Shown piece by piece: positions 17,780-26,828 of a stretch of DNA of 64,000 nucleotides. Numbering within the stretch: the stretch's first letter is position 1; each line of letters starts with the position of its first letter. Location: NCBI RefSeq assembly GCF_032191465.1, contig NZ_JAQOUE010000001.1:806001-870000 (forward strand), written 5' to 3'. The stretch is from Candidatus Nitronereus thalassa (GTDB lineage: Bacteria > Nitrospirota > Nitrospiria > Nitrospirales > UBA8639). Both the position numbers and the translations under genes were made by a program. The notes under the pieces are model-generated. The model saw only the letters and a program-made list of their open reading frames with translations. It ran no database searches and had not been told where the DNA came from.

Positions 17780-18823
17780 TCAGGAATGTCGACCATATTT
17801 GTGAACAGAAGCAATCGCCGCATCAACATGGGCAACTGGCGTTTGAGGAAGAATGCCATGACCCAAGTTAAAAATATGTCCAGGACGTTGATTAGCACGA
17901 GTCAGGATGTCTTTAACCCGTCGGTCGATTTCTTCAACCGGGGCATACAGGACAACGGGATCAAGATTTCCCTGCACAGCCACATCGTAGCCCAGACGGG
18001 CCCAAGCTTCATCCAACTGAACATGCCAATCTAGCCCAACCACATCACTTCCGGCCTTTTTCATGAGCGGCAAGAGGGTCGATGTGCCAGTTCCAAAATA
18101 AATGAGGGGCACCCCCGCAGACCGCAAGCGATCTATAATGCGTGTCACATGGGGAAGGGCATATTCTTCGTAATCACCTGGTGAAAGACATCCAACCCAA
18201 CTATCAAATAATTGAATAGCTTGCGCTCCTGCATCGATTTGTACCAGAAGATAGTTCGTCACCACATCGGAAAATTTTTCTAACAAGGCATGCCACAATT
18301 TCGGCTGGGAAAACATAAGGCGCTTGGTTGTGATGTAGGAGCGAGAACTCCCGCCTTCAATGGCATAACTCGCCAACGTAAAGGGACCACCGGCAAATCC
18401 AATGAGTGGGACTCGCCCGGCCAATCGTTGAATCGTTAAGGACATGGCATCATGAGAAAAGGTAAATGCCTGACCATCCACCACACGCAACCGCTCCACA
18501 TCCTCGACACTTCTCACAGGATTGGCGATCACCGGCCCTTTGTCCTCAACAAACGATAATTGAAGTCCCATTGGTTCAAGGGGCAACAGAATATCTGCAA
18601 AGATAATGGCGGCATCTAAAGGAAACCGTTCAATAGGTTGAAGAGTGACTTCGGCAGCTAACTCCGGGGTTTTACACACATCCAAGATACTATGTTTCTT
18701 TCGAATTGCCTGATACTCCGCCATATAGCGTCCTGCTTGCCGCATAAACCAGACGGGAGTTCGGTCAACGGGTTGCCTTCTGCAGGCTCGAAGAAAACGA
18801 TCATTCGTCAAAGGAGGCGTCAT
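17780..18823 (-). CDS. hemE: Uroporphyrinogen decarboxylase
   Basis: A 347-residue enzyme that decarboxylates uroporphyrinogen III to coproporphyrinogen III. The N-terminal signature TPVWFMRQAGRYMAEYQAIR carries the invariant arginines. The GFAGGPFTLASYAIEG segment and the later VVGLDWHVQLDEAWARLG and GHGILPQTPVAHVDA are diagnostic. Length is normal. It is upstream of hemG on the same strand, giving a small heme cluster. Confidence 0.97.
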   Translation of the reverse strand: MTPPLTNDRFLRACRRQPVDRTPVWFMRQAGRYMAEYQAIRKKHSILDVCKTPELAAEVTLQPIERFPLDAAIIFADILLPLEPMGLQLSFVEDKGPVIANPVRSVEDVERLRVVDGQAFTFSHDAMSLTIQRLAGRVPLIGFAGGPFTLASYAIEGGSSRSYITTKRLMFSQPKLWHALLEKFSDVVTNYLLVQIDAGAQAIQLFDSWVGCLSPGDYEEYALPHVTRIIDRLRSAGVPLIYFGTGTSTLLPLMKKAGSDVVGLDWHVQLDEAWARLGYDVAVQGNLDPVVLYAPVEEIDRRVKDILTRANQRPGHIFNLGHGILPQTPVAHVDAAIASVHKYGRHS

Positions 18824-18887
18824 GATAACCGTGGCCTTATGGGGAGTAAATAAAATGGATCGTGATTACTGATCACACTAAATTTCA

Positions 18888-19364
18888 TTAAAACCATTCC
18901 TGGTCACTCGTTTTCGATTCAGTCGGAGACGCCTCAAGCTTAGAGACGAGAGTGTCTCTCAAACGGTCGCTAATTTCATCAAATTCCCCGGTATTCCCAG
19001 GTTCAACAATCCAGGCATCACCTTCAGCCAATTCAATGCGATAGTGATCCTGGTCTAAGGAAAACCATTCAAAATAGGGATGCGGATCCAAAAGAGGGTG
19101 AGGGTCAAATGAAATGAGACTCACAGTACCAAGTTGAGGAATCGCAAAATCGCTTAACCGGTGACCGGCTATCGCATCGTCAGAAAATTGCGAATTACAA
19201 AGTGCGATGACCTGCCCTAAAATATCCGACTTAAAGTCCCCTTTTAGGCACACATCCACAGAACCGATAGCGGCAAATGTCAGTCGTCCAATAACTAAGC
19301 CAGTGGTTCGATTATCCAAATAGCCTTCCTTGAACCATCGCGAACCACCGAACTTTTCAGCCAC
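18888..19364 (-). CDS. Conserved-looking protein of unknown function
   Basis: A 158-residue soluble protein I do not recognise. It uses a GTG start at 19364. The sequence is mixed alpha/beta with no signal peptide, and ends in a Ser/Thr/Glu-rich tail. A central DPHPLLDPHPYFEWF stretch, with paired DPHP units, stands out. It is 64 bases upstream of hemE on the same strand and may share its transcript; a heme-related role would be a guess. Confidence 0.6.
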   Translation of the reverse strand: MAEKFGGSRWFKEGYLDNRTTGLVIGRLTFAAIGSVDVCLKGDFKSDILGQVIALCNSQFSDDAIAGHRLSDFAIPQLGTVSLISFDPHPLLDPHPYFEWFSLDQDHYRIELAEGDAWIVEPGNTGEFDEISDRLRDTLVSKLEASPTESKTSDQEWF

Positions 19365-19473
19365 CTTTCGGCCCTCTGAACAAAAAGGCCAATCCTGTGT
19401 TCAATATAATGGAGTTCATGATCTTGAGTGCGGATAAAGGAAGGAACCGATCCTGAATACATCGAAGAGCGAG

Positions 19474-19677
19474 CTAAGGCTTACAAATAGGACATTTAAG
19501 CTGTTGTGTCGTACCCGTTTGTTCAAGCGCATCCAGGGCTGTTTCTTTGTCTGGATATTCAAACCAGCCGCCCTCCCAATGGTCGGACCGCCCAGCCGAG
19601 GTGGGAATTTGGATACAGCGCTCCCGATGAAGCACGGCCTGATCAAGCGACCGTCGAATATTTATCCATAGCCCCAT
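19474..19677 (-). CDS. Small protein with C-terminal CPIC
   Basis: 67 residues with a charged, aromatic middle (WEGGWFEYPDKETALDALEQ) and a terminal KCPICKP. One CxxC cannot form a full zinc ribbon, so metal binding would need a dimer or partner. I prefer this frame over the overlapping frame at 19416-19646 because its composition looks protein-like and the tail is motif-like. It lies in a run of small minus-strand genes before hemE. Function unknown. Confidence 0.55.
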   Translation of the reverse strand: MGLWINIRRSLDQAVLHRERCIQIPTSAGRSDHWEGGWFEYPDKETALDALEQTGTTQQLKCPICKP

Positions 19678-19731
19678 AATTGCTTCACCATCCTACCTAG
19701 TTGTGTAAAAAGATACACAAGTCAGGAATTC

Positions 19732-19911
19732 TTAGTCGTCCACCAACTGCCATTCGTCTTTTTCGATTTTTACCTTTTGTCCAGATTGAATCTTTTTCAC
19801 ATCTTCACGGTCAAAAAGTTTCATATATCGCTCGATACGATCATCCTCATCAATGCGTTCCTCTTGCTGCATTCCATTGGCAAGCTTGTACCGTCTGATC
19901 AAAACTGCCAT
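19732..19911 (-). CDS. Small charged protein of unknown function
   Basis: 59 residues, rich in Asp, Glu, Lys and Arg (QQEERIDEDDRIERYMKLFD). The ATG at 19911 follows GGAGGA at four bases, clearly better than an upstream in-frame start at 19926. It begins with MAVLIRRYKLANG and ends WQLVDD. No membrane segment and no known motif. It is the first gene of the minus-strand run leading to hemE. Confidence 0.62.
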   Translation of the reverse strand: MAVLIRRYKLANGMQQEERIDEDDRIERYMKLFDREDVKKIQSGQKVKIEKDEWQLVDD

Positions 19912-20117
19912 GCCGTCCTCCACCACGTTAAAGATTGTTCGAAAACCCCAAACTTAAATAGTCTAAAGAAGTGCGTATTTGTCCGTCAAGGCAAGAGAAA
20001 CCTGGACAAGAATAGTCCGTCAATAATTATTTTCCCCAGAAGTTGGCAAGCGACAAATTCATTCGGCTATAATGGAAAGGTTATTTGGGACACCACAACA
20101 AAGGAGTGAATGTCGCT

Positions 20118-20429
20118 ATGCCGGTGTATGAATATCAATGCCAATCCTGCGAGCACAAGTTTGAGCTCATGCAATCGATGAACGCCAGATCGGAAGAGAC
20201 GAGTTGCCCACGTTGCAACGAAACCAAAGCCCACCGATTGATGTCAGCCTTTGCATCCCAGATCAAGGGCGATCACAAGCCAGGCTTTGCTGAAATGAAA
20301 GCCTACGATATGTACAATGATCGTATGGACCGATTTAAAAAGCTTCCCCCCCTCATGGGCGGTGCGAGAGCGATGCCCGGGGAACCGGCCATGACCCAAG
20401 CACCTGATCCTGGTGCAGGAGAAGGCTAA
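20118..20429 (+). CDS. FmdB-family zinc-ribbon protein
   Basis: 103 residues. The N-terminus MPVYEYQCQSCEHKFELMQS with the second pair CPRC is the FmdB-type regulatory zinc ribbon (four cysteines). The remaining ~60 residues are a Met/Pro/Gly-rich tail. ATG 20118 follows AAGGAGTG. FmdB proteins are named from a regulator of formamidase genes, but their function is mostly unknown. It stands alone, divergent from the small-gene run. Confidence 0.88.
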   Translation: MPVYEYQCQSCEHKFELMQSMNARSEETSCPRCNETKAHRLMSAFASQIKGDHKPGFAEMKAYDMYNDRMDRFKKLPPLMGGARAMPGEPAMTQAPDPGAGEG

Positions 20430-20593
20430 TTTTTCATTCGGCGTTTACGCTCAGGTTCTATTCACTATTTGATCCGCTTCAAGATGAGGAGGAAAAAGAA
20501 AATTTCAAGTGGGTCACCGTCTTCACCTTCCCCTCCTTTAATAACTTTGTACAATACATTACATGATCAATCCTGCTTTACATCCAAACACTT

Positions 20594-21472
20594 ATGAATA
20601 GCATTTTGCCCAGAAAACTCTTCATCCTCATGACCTCTATATTAGCCCTGGTCCTGGGAAACGCTCTGGCCTATTCAGAAACACAAGAACTCACTGGCCG
20701 TTGCCTCGTGATTGGAAATGGGCCGGAACGCTATGCTATCGAAGCCCTCGCCAAAGACTTTGAGTCCCTTCATCCAAAAACCTCCCTTGACTTTTTTTGG
20801 CACCAAAATGCTCGCCCGGTAGAAGAGGTCAGAAAAGGAAATGCACATATCGCCATCACAGGAATGTTAGAAAAAGATCTTCCTTCAACGATTGTGGCCT
20901 GGGATGGGATTGCCGTCATCACGAATTTTGCCAACCCCATTGAGGATATTTCCACGGCCCAACTCAAGCAAATATTTGAAGGAAAACTTAAATTTTGGTC
21001 GCAGGTTTACGAGGAAGGGCCTGAGGCTAAAATCCGTATTTTTCAAAGGACATGGAATCAAAATATTCGCCAGAGTTTTGAACAGCACATCAACCTGGAA
21101 AATTCTAAGGACTCCAGAGTTCCAGTGGTTGAAAAAGAAGAACACACCTTTAAAGCCGTCAATGGGGACATTTATTCCATCTCCTACGTGTCCATGGGCC
21201 CGGCATTGCAAGCCCACAAGGATGGCTATGGAGTAACCTTGCTGTTCATCGATGGGATTGAACCGGAATACCAGACCGTCCTGGACGGCACCTACCCCCT
21301 CCGACGCCCAGTCGTCTTCGTACAGGGGAAAAAACCCAATCCCGTGGCTAAAGCGTTCCTAGAATTTGTACTGTCTCCGGCTGGTCAAAGAGCGGTGAAA
21401 GCCGGCGCCAGCGGACTTTTTCAGGATCGAACCAGCTCCGTAATCAAGTATTATCCCCTGAAGAACGAATAA
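20594..21472 (+). CDS. Exported PstS-like substrate-binding protein
   Basis: 292 residues with an N-terminal signal peptide (LFILMTSILALVLGNALAYS). The mature part follows the phosphate-binding (PstS-like) fold: LVIGNGPERYAIEALAKDF, VRKGNAHIAITG, WDGIAVITNFANPI, then AQLKQIFEGKLKFWSQV and a C-terminal FLEFVLSPAGQRAVKAG. The classical phosphate loop residues are not obvious and no pst genes are next to it, so phosphate is not certain. It may be a solitary sensor or binding protein. Confidence 0.83.
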   Translation: MNSILPRKLFILMTSILALVLGNALAYSETQELTGRCLVIGNGPERYAIEALAKDFESLHPKTSLDFFWHQNARPVEEVRKGNAHIAITGMLEKDLPSTIVAWDGIAVITNFANPIEDISTAQLKQIFEGKLKFWSQVYEEGPEAKIRIFQRTWNQNIRQSFEQHINLENSKDSRVPVVEKEEHTFKAVNGDIYSISYVSMGPALQAHKDGYGVTLLFIDGIEPEYQTVLDGTYPLRRPVVFVQGKKPNPVAKAFLEFVLSPAGQRAVKAGASGLFQDRTSSVIKYYPLKNE

Positions 21473-21664
21473 ACCTGTCCAGGGTCATCGTTCCATCCTC
21501 TTGACATCTGCCCAACCCCCCATGCTACATACCCCAGCAATCCACAAGCTAAACCCCTTCCCTGGCTACTGACTTTCCTAGGAACAACGTTCCTCGTCGG
21601 CCTCGAGTCATTTCGTGATCCCAGGGTGCGGACCTTTTTTTTACTATCGATAAAAGGATCGTGG

Positions 21665-23083
21665 ATGTTTAAAAAAATCCTGGTGGCCAATCGCGGTGAA
21701 ATTGCCATGCGCGTGATCCGCGCGTGCAGGGAGTTGAATATTGCTACCGTTGCAATTTACGCTGAATGCGACGCCACGGCCATTTATGTCAAAAAGGCCA
21801 ATGAAGCCTACTTGGTCGGACCAGGCCCGGTTCAGGGATTTCTAGATGCCAAACAGATCGTGAACCTTGCCAAACGGGTTGGAGCTGATGCCATCCACCC
21901 TGGTTATGGGTTCTTGGCAGAGAATGCTGAGTTCGCACAATTATGCGAGGATGCGGGAATCACGTTCATCGGACCTTCTCCACGCGCCCTCCACTTGCTG
22001 GGGGATAAGGTCCAGGCCCGGGAACTCGCGAAACAAGTTGGGGTACCGGTGGTACCCGGAACCGACGGCCCTGTGGCCGACTATGAAGAAGGTCTGAAAT
22101 TTTGCCATTCGATTGGTTACCCAGTCATGGTCAAAGCCAGTGCTGGGGGTGGAGGACGCGGGCTTCGCGTGGTTCATACTGATGAAGAGCTTAAAGATGC
22201 CATGGAATCCGGTGCCCGTGAGGCCAATGCCGCCTTTGGAAACCCGGAATTATTTATTGAGAAGTATGTGGAGCGCCCCCATCATATCGAGTTCCAATTA
22301 CTGGCGGATAAGTACGGATATGTGGTCCATTTAGGCGAGCGGGATTGCTCCATTCAGCGACGCCATCAAAAGATCATCGAAATTGCCCCTTCTCTGGTCC
22401 TCACTCCACGGCTTCGCGCGCAAATGGGAGAAGCCGCCATCTCACTAGCCCGCGCCGCTGAGTTTTATAATGCCGGCACCATCGAATTTCTCTTGGACCA
22501 AGACGGGCGGTACTATTTCATTGAGATGAACCCTCGAATCCAAGTGGAACATACGGTCACTGAGCAAATCACCACCGTCGATATTGTTCAAACGCAAATC
22601 TGGATCGCCGCAGGTCGCCCCTTAGTGTTCGGGCAACATGAAATCAGCCTCCAAGGTTATGCCATTCAATGTCGAATTAATGCCGAAGACCCGCAAAATG
22701 GATTCCGGCCATCCTCCGGAAAAGTCACGGCCTATTTATCTCCAGGCGGCATTGGGGTGCGTATCGATGGGGTGGTTTATAAAGATTACACCGTTCCTCC
22801 CTATTATGACGCCCTTCTAGCCAAAATGACGGTTCAAGGACGAACCTGGGATGAAACCGTTCGACGCACCCACCGGTCCCTGGAAGAATTCGTGTTACGA
22901 GGCGTGAAAACCACGATCCCATTCATGATGCGCATCATGGAAGAACCTGATTTTCGAGCGGGACGCTTTGACACCTCCTATTTAGACACCCATACAAATT
23001 TATTTGAATATGAGCATGCCCTGGAAGCAGAAGATATGGTGGTCGCACTATCAGCCGCCATCGCAGCCTATGAAGGACTGTAA
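21665..23083 (+). CDS. pycA: Biotin carboxylase subunit of pyruvate carboxylase (subunit A)
   Basis: A 472-residue ATP-grasp enzyme that carboxylates biotin. MFKKILVANRGEIAMRVIRA is the typical start, at ATG 21665 behind AAGGA. The glycine-rich ATP loop is SAGGGGRGLRVV, and catalytic segments HLGERDCSIQRRHQKIIE and FIEMNPRIQVEHTVTE are intact. An acetyl-CoA carboxylase AccC is very similar. The gene directly downstream is a carboxyltransferase of the pyruvate/oxaloacetate type, so I favour pyruvate carboxylase, which supplies oxaloacetate. Confidence 0.93.
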   Translation: MFKKILVANRGEIAMRVIRACRELNIATVAIYAECDATAIYVKKANEAYLVGPGPVQGFLDAKQIVNLAKRVGADAIHPGYGFLAENAEFAQLCEDAGITFIGPSPRALHLLGDKVQARELAKQVGVPVVPGTDGPVADYEEGLKFCHSIGYPVMVKASAGGGGRGLRVVHTDEELKDAMESGAREANAAFGNPELFIEKYVERPHHIEFQLLADKYGYVVHLGERDCSIQRRHQKIIEIAPSLVLTPRLRAQMGEAAISLARAAEFYNAGTIEFLLDQDGRYYFIEMNPRIQVEHTVTEQITTVDIVQTQIWIAAGRPLVFGQHEISLQGYAIQCRINAEDPQNGFRPSSGKVTAYLSPGGIGVRIDGVVYKDYTVPPYYDALLAKMTVQGRTWDETVRRTHRSLEEFVLRGVKTTIPFMMRIMEEPDFRAGRFDTSYLDTHTNLFEYEHALEAEDMVVALSAAIAAYEGL

Positions 23084-23129
23084 ACGGCCATTGACGATCT
23101 AAACATTTTTTCAAACACAAAGGCATCTT

Positions 23130-25076
23130 ATGGCGCAAAAACCAACATCACCAGGCAAGAAAAAAACGGACTCCGCGCCTGTTGAGAAAAAGGCACCTTC
23201 CAAGAAACGTTCCGACTCGTTTGAACTGGAACCCTCTCAGGGTCGAAAAATCCATTTGACTGATGTCGCGTTACGTGATGGACACCAATCCCTCTTGGCT
23301 ACACGGATGCGTTCTGAAGATCTCATCCCCGCAGCCGAGGAACTCGACAAAGTGGGGTTTTGGTCACTCGAAGTGTGGGGTGGCGCCACCTTTGATGCCT
23401 GTTTGCGATTCCTAAAGGAAGATCCCTGGGAGCGCCTCAAAGCTTTCCGAAAAGCCGCCCCCAATACACGCCTTCAAATGTTGCTCCGCGGGCAAAATCT
23501 CGTGGGATACCGCCATTACGCCGACGACGTCCTGGAACAATTCATTGTGAAATCGGCCGAACATGGAATTGACGTATTTCGTATTTTTGATGCCCTCAAT
23601 GATATCCGGAATATTAAACCGGCCATGAAGGTGGTCAAGCAATGCAAAAAACATGTTGAGGCCACTATCTGTTACACCGTGAGCCCCGTACACAGTCTGC
23701 ATCACTATGTAGAACAAGCCAAGGAACTGGAAGACCTCGGGGCTGACACGATTTGCATCAAGGATATGGCAGGGTTACTCCCGCCATTTGAGGCCTATGA
23801 ATTAATCAGGCGCATGAAGGCAGCGGTACGCACCCCGATCCATCTGCATACACATTACACTTCCGGCATGGCCTCAATGTCTTCGCTGATGGCCATTCTC
23901 GGTGGTCTGGATATTTTAGACACCGCCATGTCCCCACTCTCTGGCGGGACATCTCACCCACCGACGGAAACATTTATTGCGGCACTCAAAAACACGCCGT
24001 ATGACACTGGGTTAGATTTAAGTCAACTGACCCCCGTGGCAGGCAAACTTCGTGAAGCTCGAAAAAAATATCACCAGTTCGAAAGCGATTTTACTGGCGT
24101 CGATACGGATATCCTGCTATCCCAAGTGCCGGGAGGCATGCTTTCCAACCTAGCCTCACAATTGGCGGAACAAAACGCCATTAACAAAATGCAGGAAGTC
24201 CTGGAAGAAATTCCCCGCGTGCGCAAAGATATGGGCTACCCGCCGCTCGTCACACCCAGCAGCCAAATCGTGGGAAGCCAAGCCACGATGAATGTGTTGA
24301 CGGGAGACCGATACAAAGTCATTACCAATGAGACTAAAAATTACTTCCTCGGATACTATGGCAAACCACCAGGATCCCTAGATTCGCAAACACGGCAAAA
24401 AGCGATTGCCGGGGCAAAACCCATCACAGGAAGACCGGCTGATAATCTGGACCCTGAACTCACTGTCGCGAAGAAAGAACTATCCGATCATAAGGTGTCG
24501 ATCGAAGATGTGTTGTCCTATGCCTTATTCCCTTCGGTCGCGTTACAATTCATCGATGAACGAGAACGAGGCGAGCTGAAGCCAGAAATTCTCGAACCTC
24601 TTGCCCAAGGGGGCAAGCCTCCATCTTCCCATGATCTGCATCTCGCACCCGTGGAATTTCGCGTCATGTTGCATGGCGAAACCTACCACATTCACGTCTC
24701 CGGCTCGGGCCAAACTGTGGATGGGCGCAAACCTTATTACATTAAGGTCGATGACAAATTGGAAGAGGTCTACCTAGAACCCCTCCAAGAGGTGTTAGCT
24801 GGTGGCCCGGAAGCCCCAATCAGCTCGGGCACAGCCAAGGGAGGAAGACCAACACCCAGCGGTCCAGGGGATATCACTACCCCCATGCCCGGTCGTGTCG
24901 TCAAGGTGCTTGTGGCGGAGGGAGACCAGGTCTCCACTGGAGATTCGGTTTTAGTGATTGAAGCCATGAAAATGGAAAACCAAGTGACTGCCCCCATTGA
25001 TGGAACGGTCAAGGCCATTCATGTGAAAGAAGGAGATCAGGTCAATTCTGACGAAACATTGGTCCAAATTGAGTAA
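23130..25076 (+). CDS. pycB: Pyruvate carboxylase subunit B (carboxyltransferase with biotinyl domain)
   Basis: 648 residues. After a Lys/Pro-rich leader of ~35 residues comes the HMGL-like TIM barrel, starting ALRDGHQSLLATRMRSEDLI, with the metal ligands in LHTHYTSGMASM. A conserved carboxylase domain follows (FLGYYGKPPG). The C-terminus is a lipoyl-type domain with the biotin lysine in EAMKMENQV. Oxaloacetate decarboxylase alpha has the same architecture, but no sodium-pump beta or gamma subunit is present and a biotin carboxylase lies 46 bases upstream. I therefore infer the anaplerotic direction. Confidence 0.93.
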   Translation: MAQKPTSPGKKKTDSAPVEKKAPSKKRSDSFELEPSQGRKIHLTDVALRDGHQSLLATRMRSEDLIPAAEELDKVGFWSLEVWGGATFDACLRFLKEDPWERLKAFRKAAPNTRLQMLLRGQNLVGYRHYADDVLEQFIVKSAEHGIDVFRIFDALNDIRNIKPAMKVVKQCKKHVEATICYTVSPVHSLHHYVEQAKELEDLGADTICIKDMAGLLPPFEAYELIRRMKAAVRTPIHLHTHYTSGMASMSSLMAILGGLDILDTAMSPLSGGTSHPPTETFIAALKNTPYDTGLDLSQLTPVAGKLREARKKYHQFESDFTGVDTDILLSQVPGGMLSNLASQLAEQNAINKMQEVLEEIPRVRKDMGYPPLVTPSSQIVGSQATMNVLTGDRYKVITNETKNYFLGYYGKPPGSLDSQTRQKAIAGAKPITGRPADNLDPELTVAKKELSDHKVSIEDVLSYALFPSVALQFIDERERGELKPEILEPLAQGGKPPSSHDLHLAPVEFRVMLHGETYHIHVSGSGQTVDGRKPYYIKVDDKLEEVYLEPLQEVLAGGPEAPISSGTAKGGRPTPSGPGDITTPMPGRVVKVLVAEGDQVSTGDSVLVIEAMKMENQVTAPIDGTVKAIHVKEGDQVNSDETLVQIE

Positions 25077-25112
25077 CGCTACCCTACAATAAACTTTACC
25101 ACGAACTCTCTC

Positions 25113-26123
25113 ATGCCTTTCATCTCGTTATGGAAAAGGCGTGAGGATTTATCTATAGATTCTCTTCCCGCGAACGGCATGACATATCTTGCACCTCTGC
25201 TGGTCCAGATGCTGTTCATCACCCTACTTGTGACAAGCTGTACGACCTCCACACCAACAAGACCACAGACCATTAACCTTGCACACCGCCATACGGTGCA
25301 AACGACTACGATGCTTGGTCATACCCTGGCATACCTCGATGAAGGCCAGGGCCCTCCGATCATTCTTCTCCATGGTTTCGGTGGATCTATGTGGCAATGG
25401 GAACATCAACAAGAGGCCCTGGCAAAAGATCATCGCGTCATTACTCCTGATATGTTGGGCTCCGGACTCTCGGACAAACCAGACATCGATTACTCCCCCA
25501 CTTTCCTACTCAACGCCTTCACTGAATTTATGGATAACCTTGGCATTCCACAGGCCACGCTTGTCGGAAATTCCATGGGTGCAGCCTTGGCAATCGGCAT
25601 GGCACTCACGCATCCAGAACGAGTCTCCAAACTAGTACTTATCAGCGGGTTTCCGGCAAAAATCGCCGAGAGTATCGCTTCGTCTTCATATAAAAGGTTT
25701 ATCGACTCACGCCCTCCGATTTGGCTGGCACGCATAGGCCTTTGGCTCACAGGCCGTTGGGCTACCAAACGCATTTTGAGTGAAATCATTCATGATCCCA
25801 CATTAGTCACCCCAATCGTCATTGAGCGGTCATACCAAAACCGGAAAGCATCGGACTTTCTCCCACCGCTATATTCTCAAATCGAACACATACCTGACTG
25901 GGAAAAAGACTTCGGGCCACGATTAAAGGACATAACACAACCAACATTTATTATTTGGGGAGATCAGGATCGCGTTTTTCCCAGCGCCGTCGGTCACACC
26001 ATGCACGACACAATACCTCACAGCATGTTTTTCCAAGTCTCCAACTCAGGTCATATTCCACAATGGGAACGTCCAGAAATCGTCAACCCCGCACTGCTAC
26101 AATTTTTTAACCAAAATCACTAG
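25113..26123 (+). CDS. Alpha/beta hydrolase, probable lipoprotein
   Basis: 336 residues. A hydrophobic N-terminal segment ends in LLVTSC, a plausible lipobox, followed by a Thr/Pro-rich linker. The hydrolase core has the oxyanion region LLHGFGGSMWQWE, the nucleophile elbow GNSMGAA, the acid in WGDQDRVFP and the histidine in NSGHIPQWE. All three catalytic residues are present. The true start may be ATG 25113 or an internal Met nearer the lipobox (MTYLAPLL). Substrate unknown; esterase or C-C hydrolase activity is possible. It begins 37 bases after pycB. Confidence 0.9.
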   Translation: MPFISLWKRREDLSIDSLPANGMTYLAPLLVQMLFITLLVTSCTTSTPTRPQTINLAHRHTVQTTTMLGHTLAYLDEGQGPPIILLHGFGGSMWQWEHQQEALAKDHRVITPDMLGSGLSDKPDIDYSPTFLLNAFTEFMDNLGIPQATLVGNSMGAALAIGMALTHPERVSKLVLISGFPAKIAESIASSSYKRFIDSRPPIWLARIGLWLTGRWATKRILSEIIHDPTLVTPIVIERSYQNRKASDFLPPLYSQIEHIPDWEKDFGPRLKDITQPTFIIWGDQDRVFPSAVGHTMHDTIPHSMFFQVSNSGHIPQWERPEIVNPALLQFFNQNH

Positions 26124-26478
26124 CCTCAGTTGATAGAAATAAATTTCAATATACGTCACATGACGTAGATCTCATTTGCGATATTGAACGACCTTTGAGA
26201 TTTTAAGGAAGATAGCGTCATGCGCGGTGAAGTCTCTCCCAATTTTGCCTTTTGGCAAAAGCTGTCTAAGCGAAGCAAGTTTAGCACTATCTTATTCGAG
26301 TTAGAGGGGTAGGACCGAAGGCCGGTGACGCGCCACACCATGGATTTTGGTCCTTTTTCCAAAACAAAAGAGCTTGTCCTGAGCCAACGCCGAAGGAACC
26401 TCGTCGCGCGGGACCGAAACCCCGTATAAAAAAATTCCCAACCTTGACCCTGACAAACATGCTCAGTAGGATCACAGC
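26124..26478. repeat. Intergenic stretch with REP-like dispersed sequence
   Basis: No convincing gene. It holds a TTTTGCC/GGCAAAA hairpin at about 26245-26263 and, near 26370-26430, the phrase GAGCTTGTCCTGAGC followed by CGAAGGA. This resembles a short repeat phrase common in intergenic regions of many bacterial genomes. The reverse-strand frame at 26156-26563 crosses into a real gene and has no protein-like character. Confidence 0.4.
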
Positions 26479-26757
26479 ATGGCACGTTTTCCTTTTGACC
26501 CTCGAGCGTTTTCTGGCAAGCCAGGGCGCATGCGTCCACAACAAGCGCCTCAAGGCGATCCAAATGAGCAATTCCGGTCGCTTAACGCCTCTCTTTTGTA
26601 TTGCCCAACTTGCAAAGAAGCCACTCCTGCTCGGGAACGGCTACTGTTGGTCCTACCTTCAGGGAACAAATTTGAATATGTCTGTTCCTACTGCGGTTCA
26701 TCCACGGGTGAAAAGACCGATCAAGACCAACAGGACACTCAGATCTTCATTCCATAA
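26479..26757 (+). CDS. Small zinc-ribbon protein
   Basis: 92 residues. A disordered Pro/Arg/Gln-rich start is followed by YCPTCKEATPARERLLLVLP, a short FEYVCSYCGS segment and a polar tail. Two CxxC pairs form a likely zinc ribbon. ATG 26479 follows AGGATCACAGC. The middle resembles uncharacterised small ribbons of environmental bacteria. Function unknown; RNA or protein binding is plausible. Confidence 0.7.
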   Translation: MARFPFDPRAFSGKPGRMRPQQAPQGDPNEQFRSLNASLLYCPTCKEATPARERLLLVLPSGNKFEYVCSYCGSSTGEKTDQDQQDTQIFIP

Positions 26758-26828
26758 ACCCGAATTTCAAGTTTCAATTTTCGGATTTTATCCATCAACG
26801 GAAACAACGGAAATTTCGTGAAGACCTT

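Noticed and set aside
25113-25178. Alternative internal start of the alpha/beta hydrolase
   Set aside because: Not rejected as a possibility, but no ribosome site makes the internal Met clearly better, so the longer form was kept.
26156-26563. Minus-strand frame of 135 codons
   Set aside because: It crosses a REP-like phrase and the start of the plus-strand zinc-ribbon gene; composition is not protein-like.
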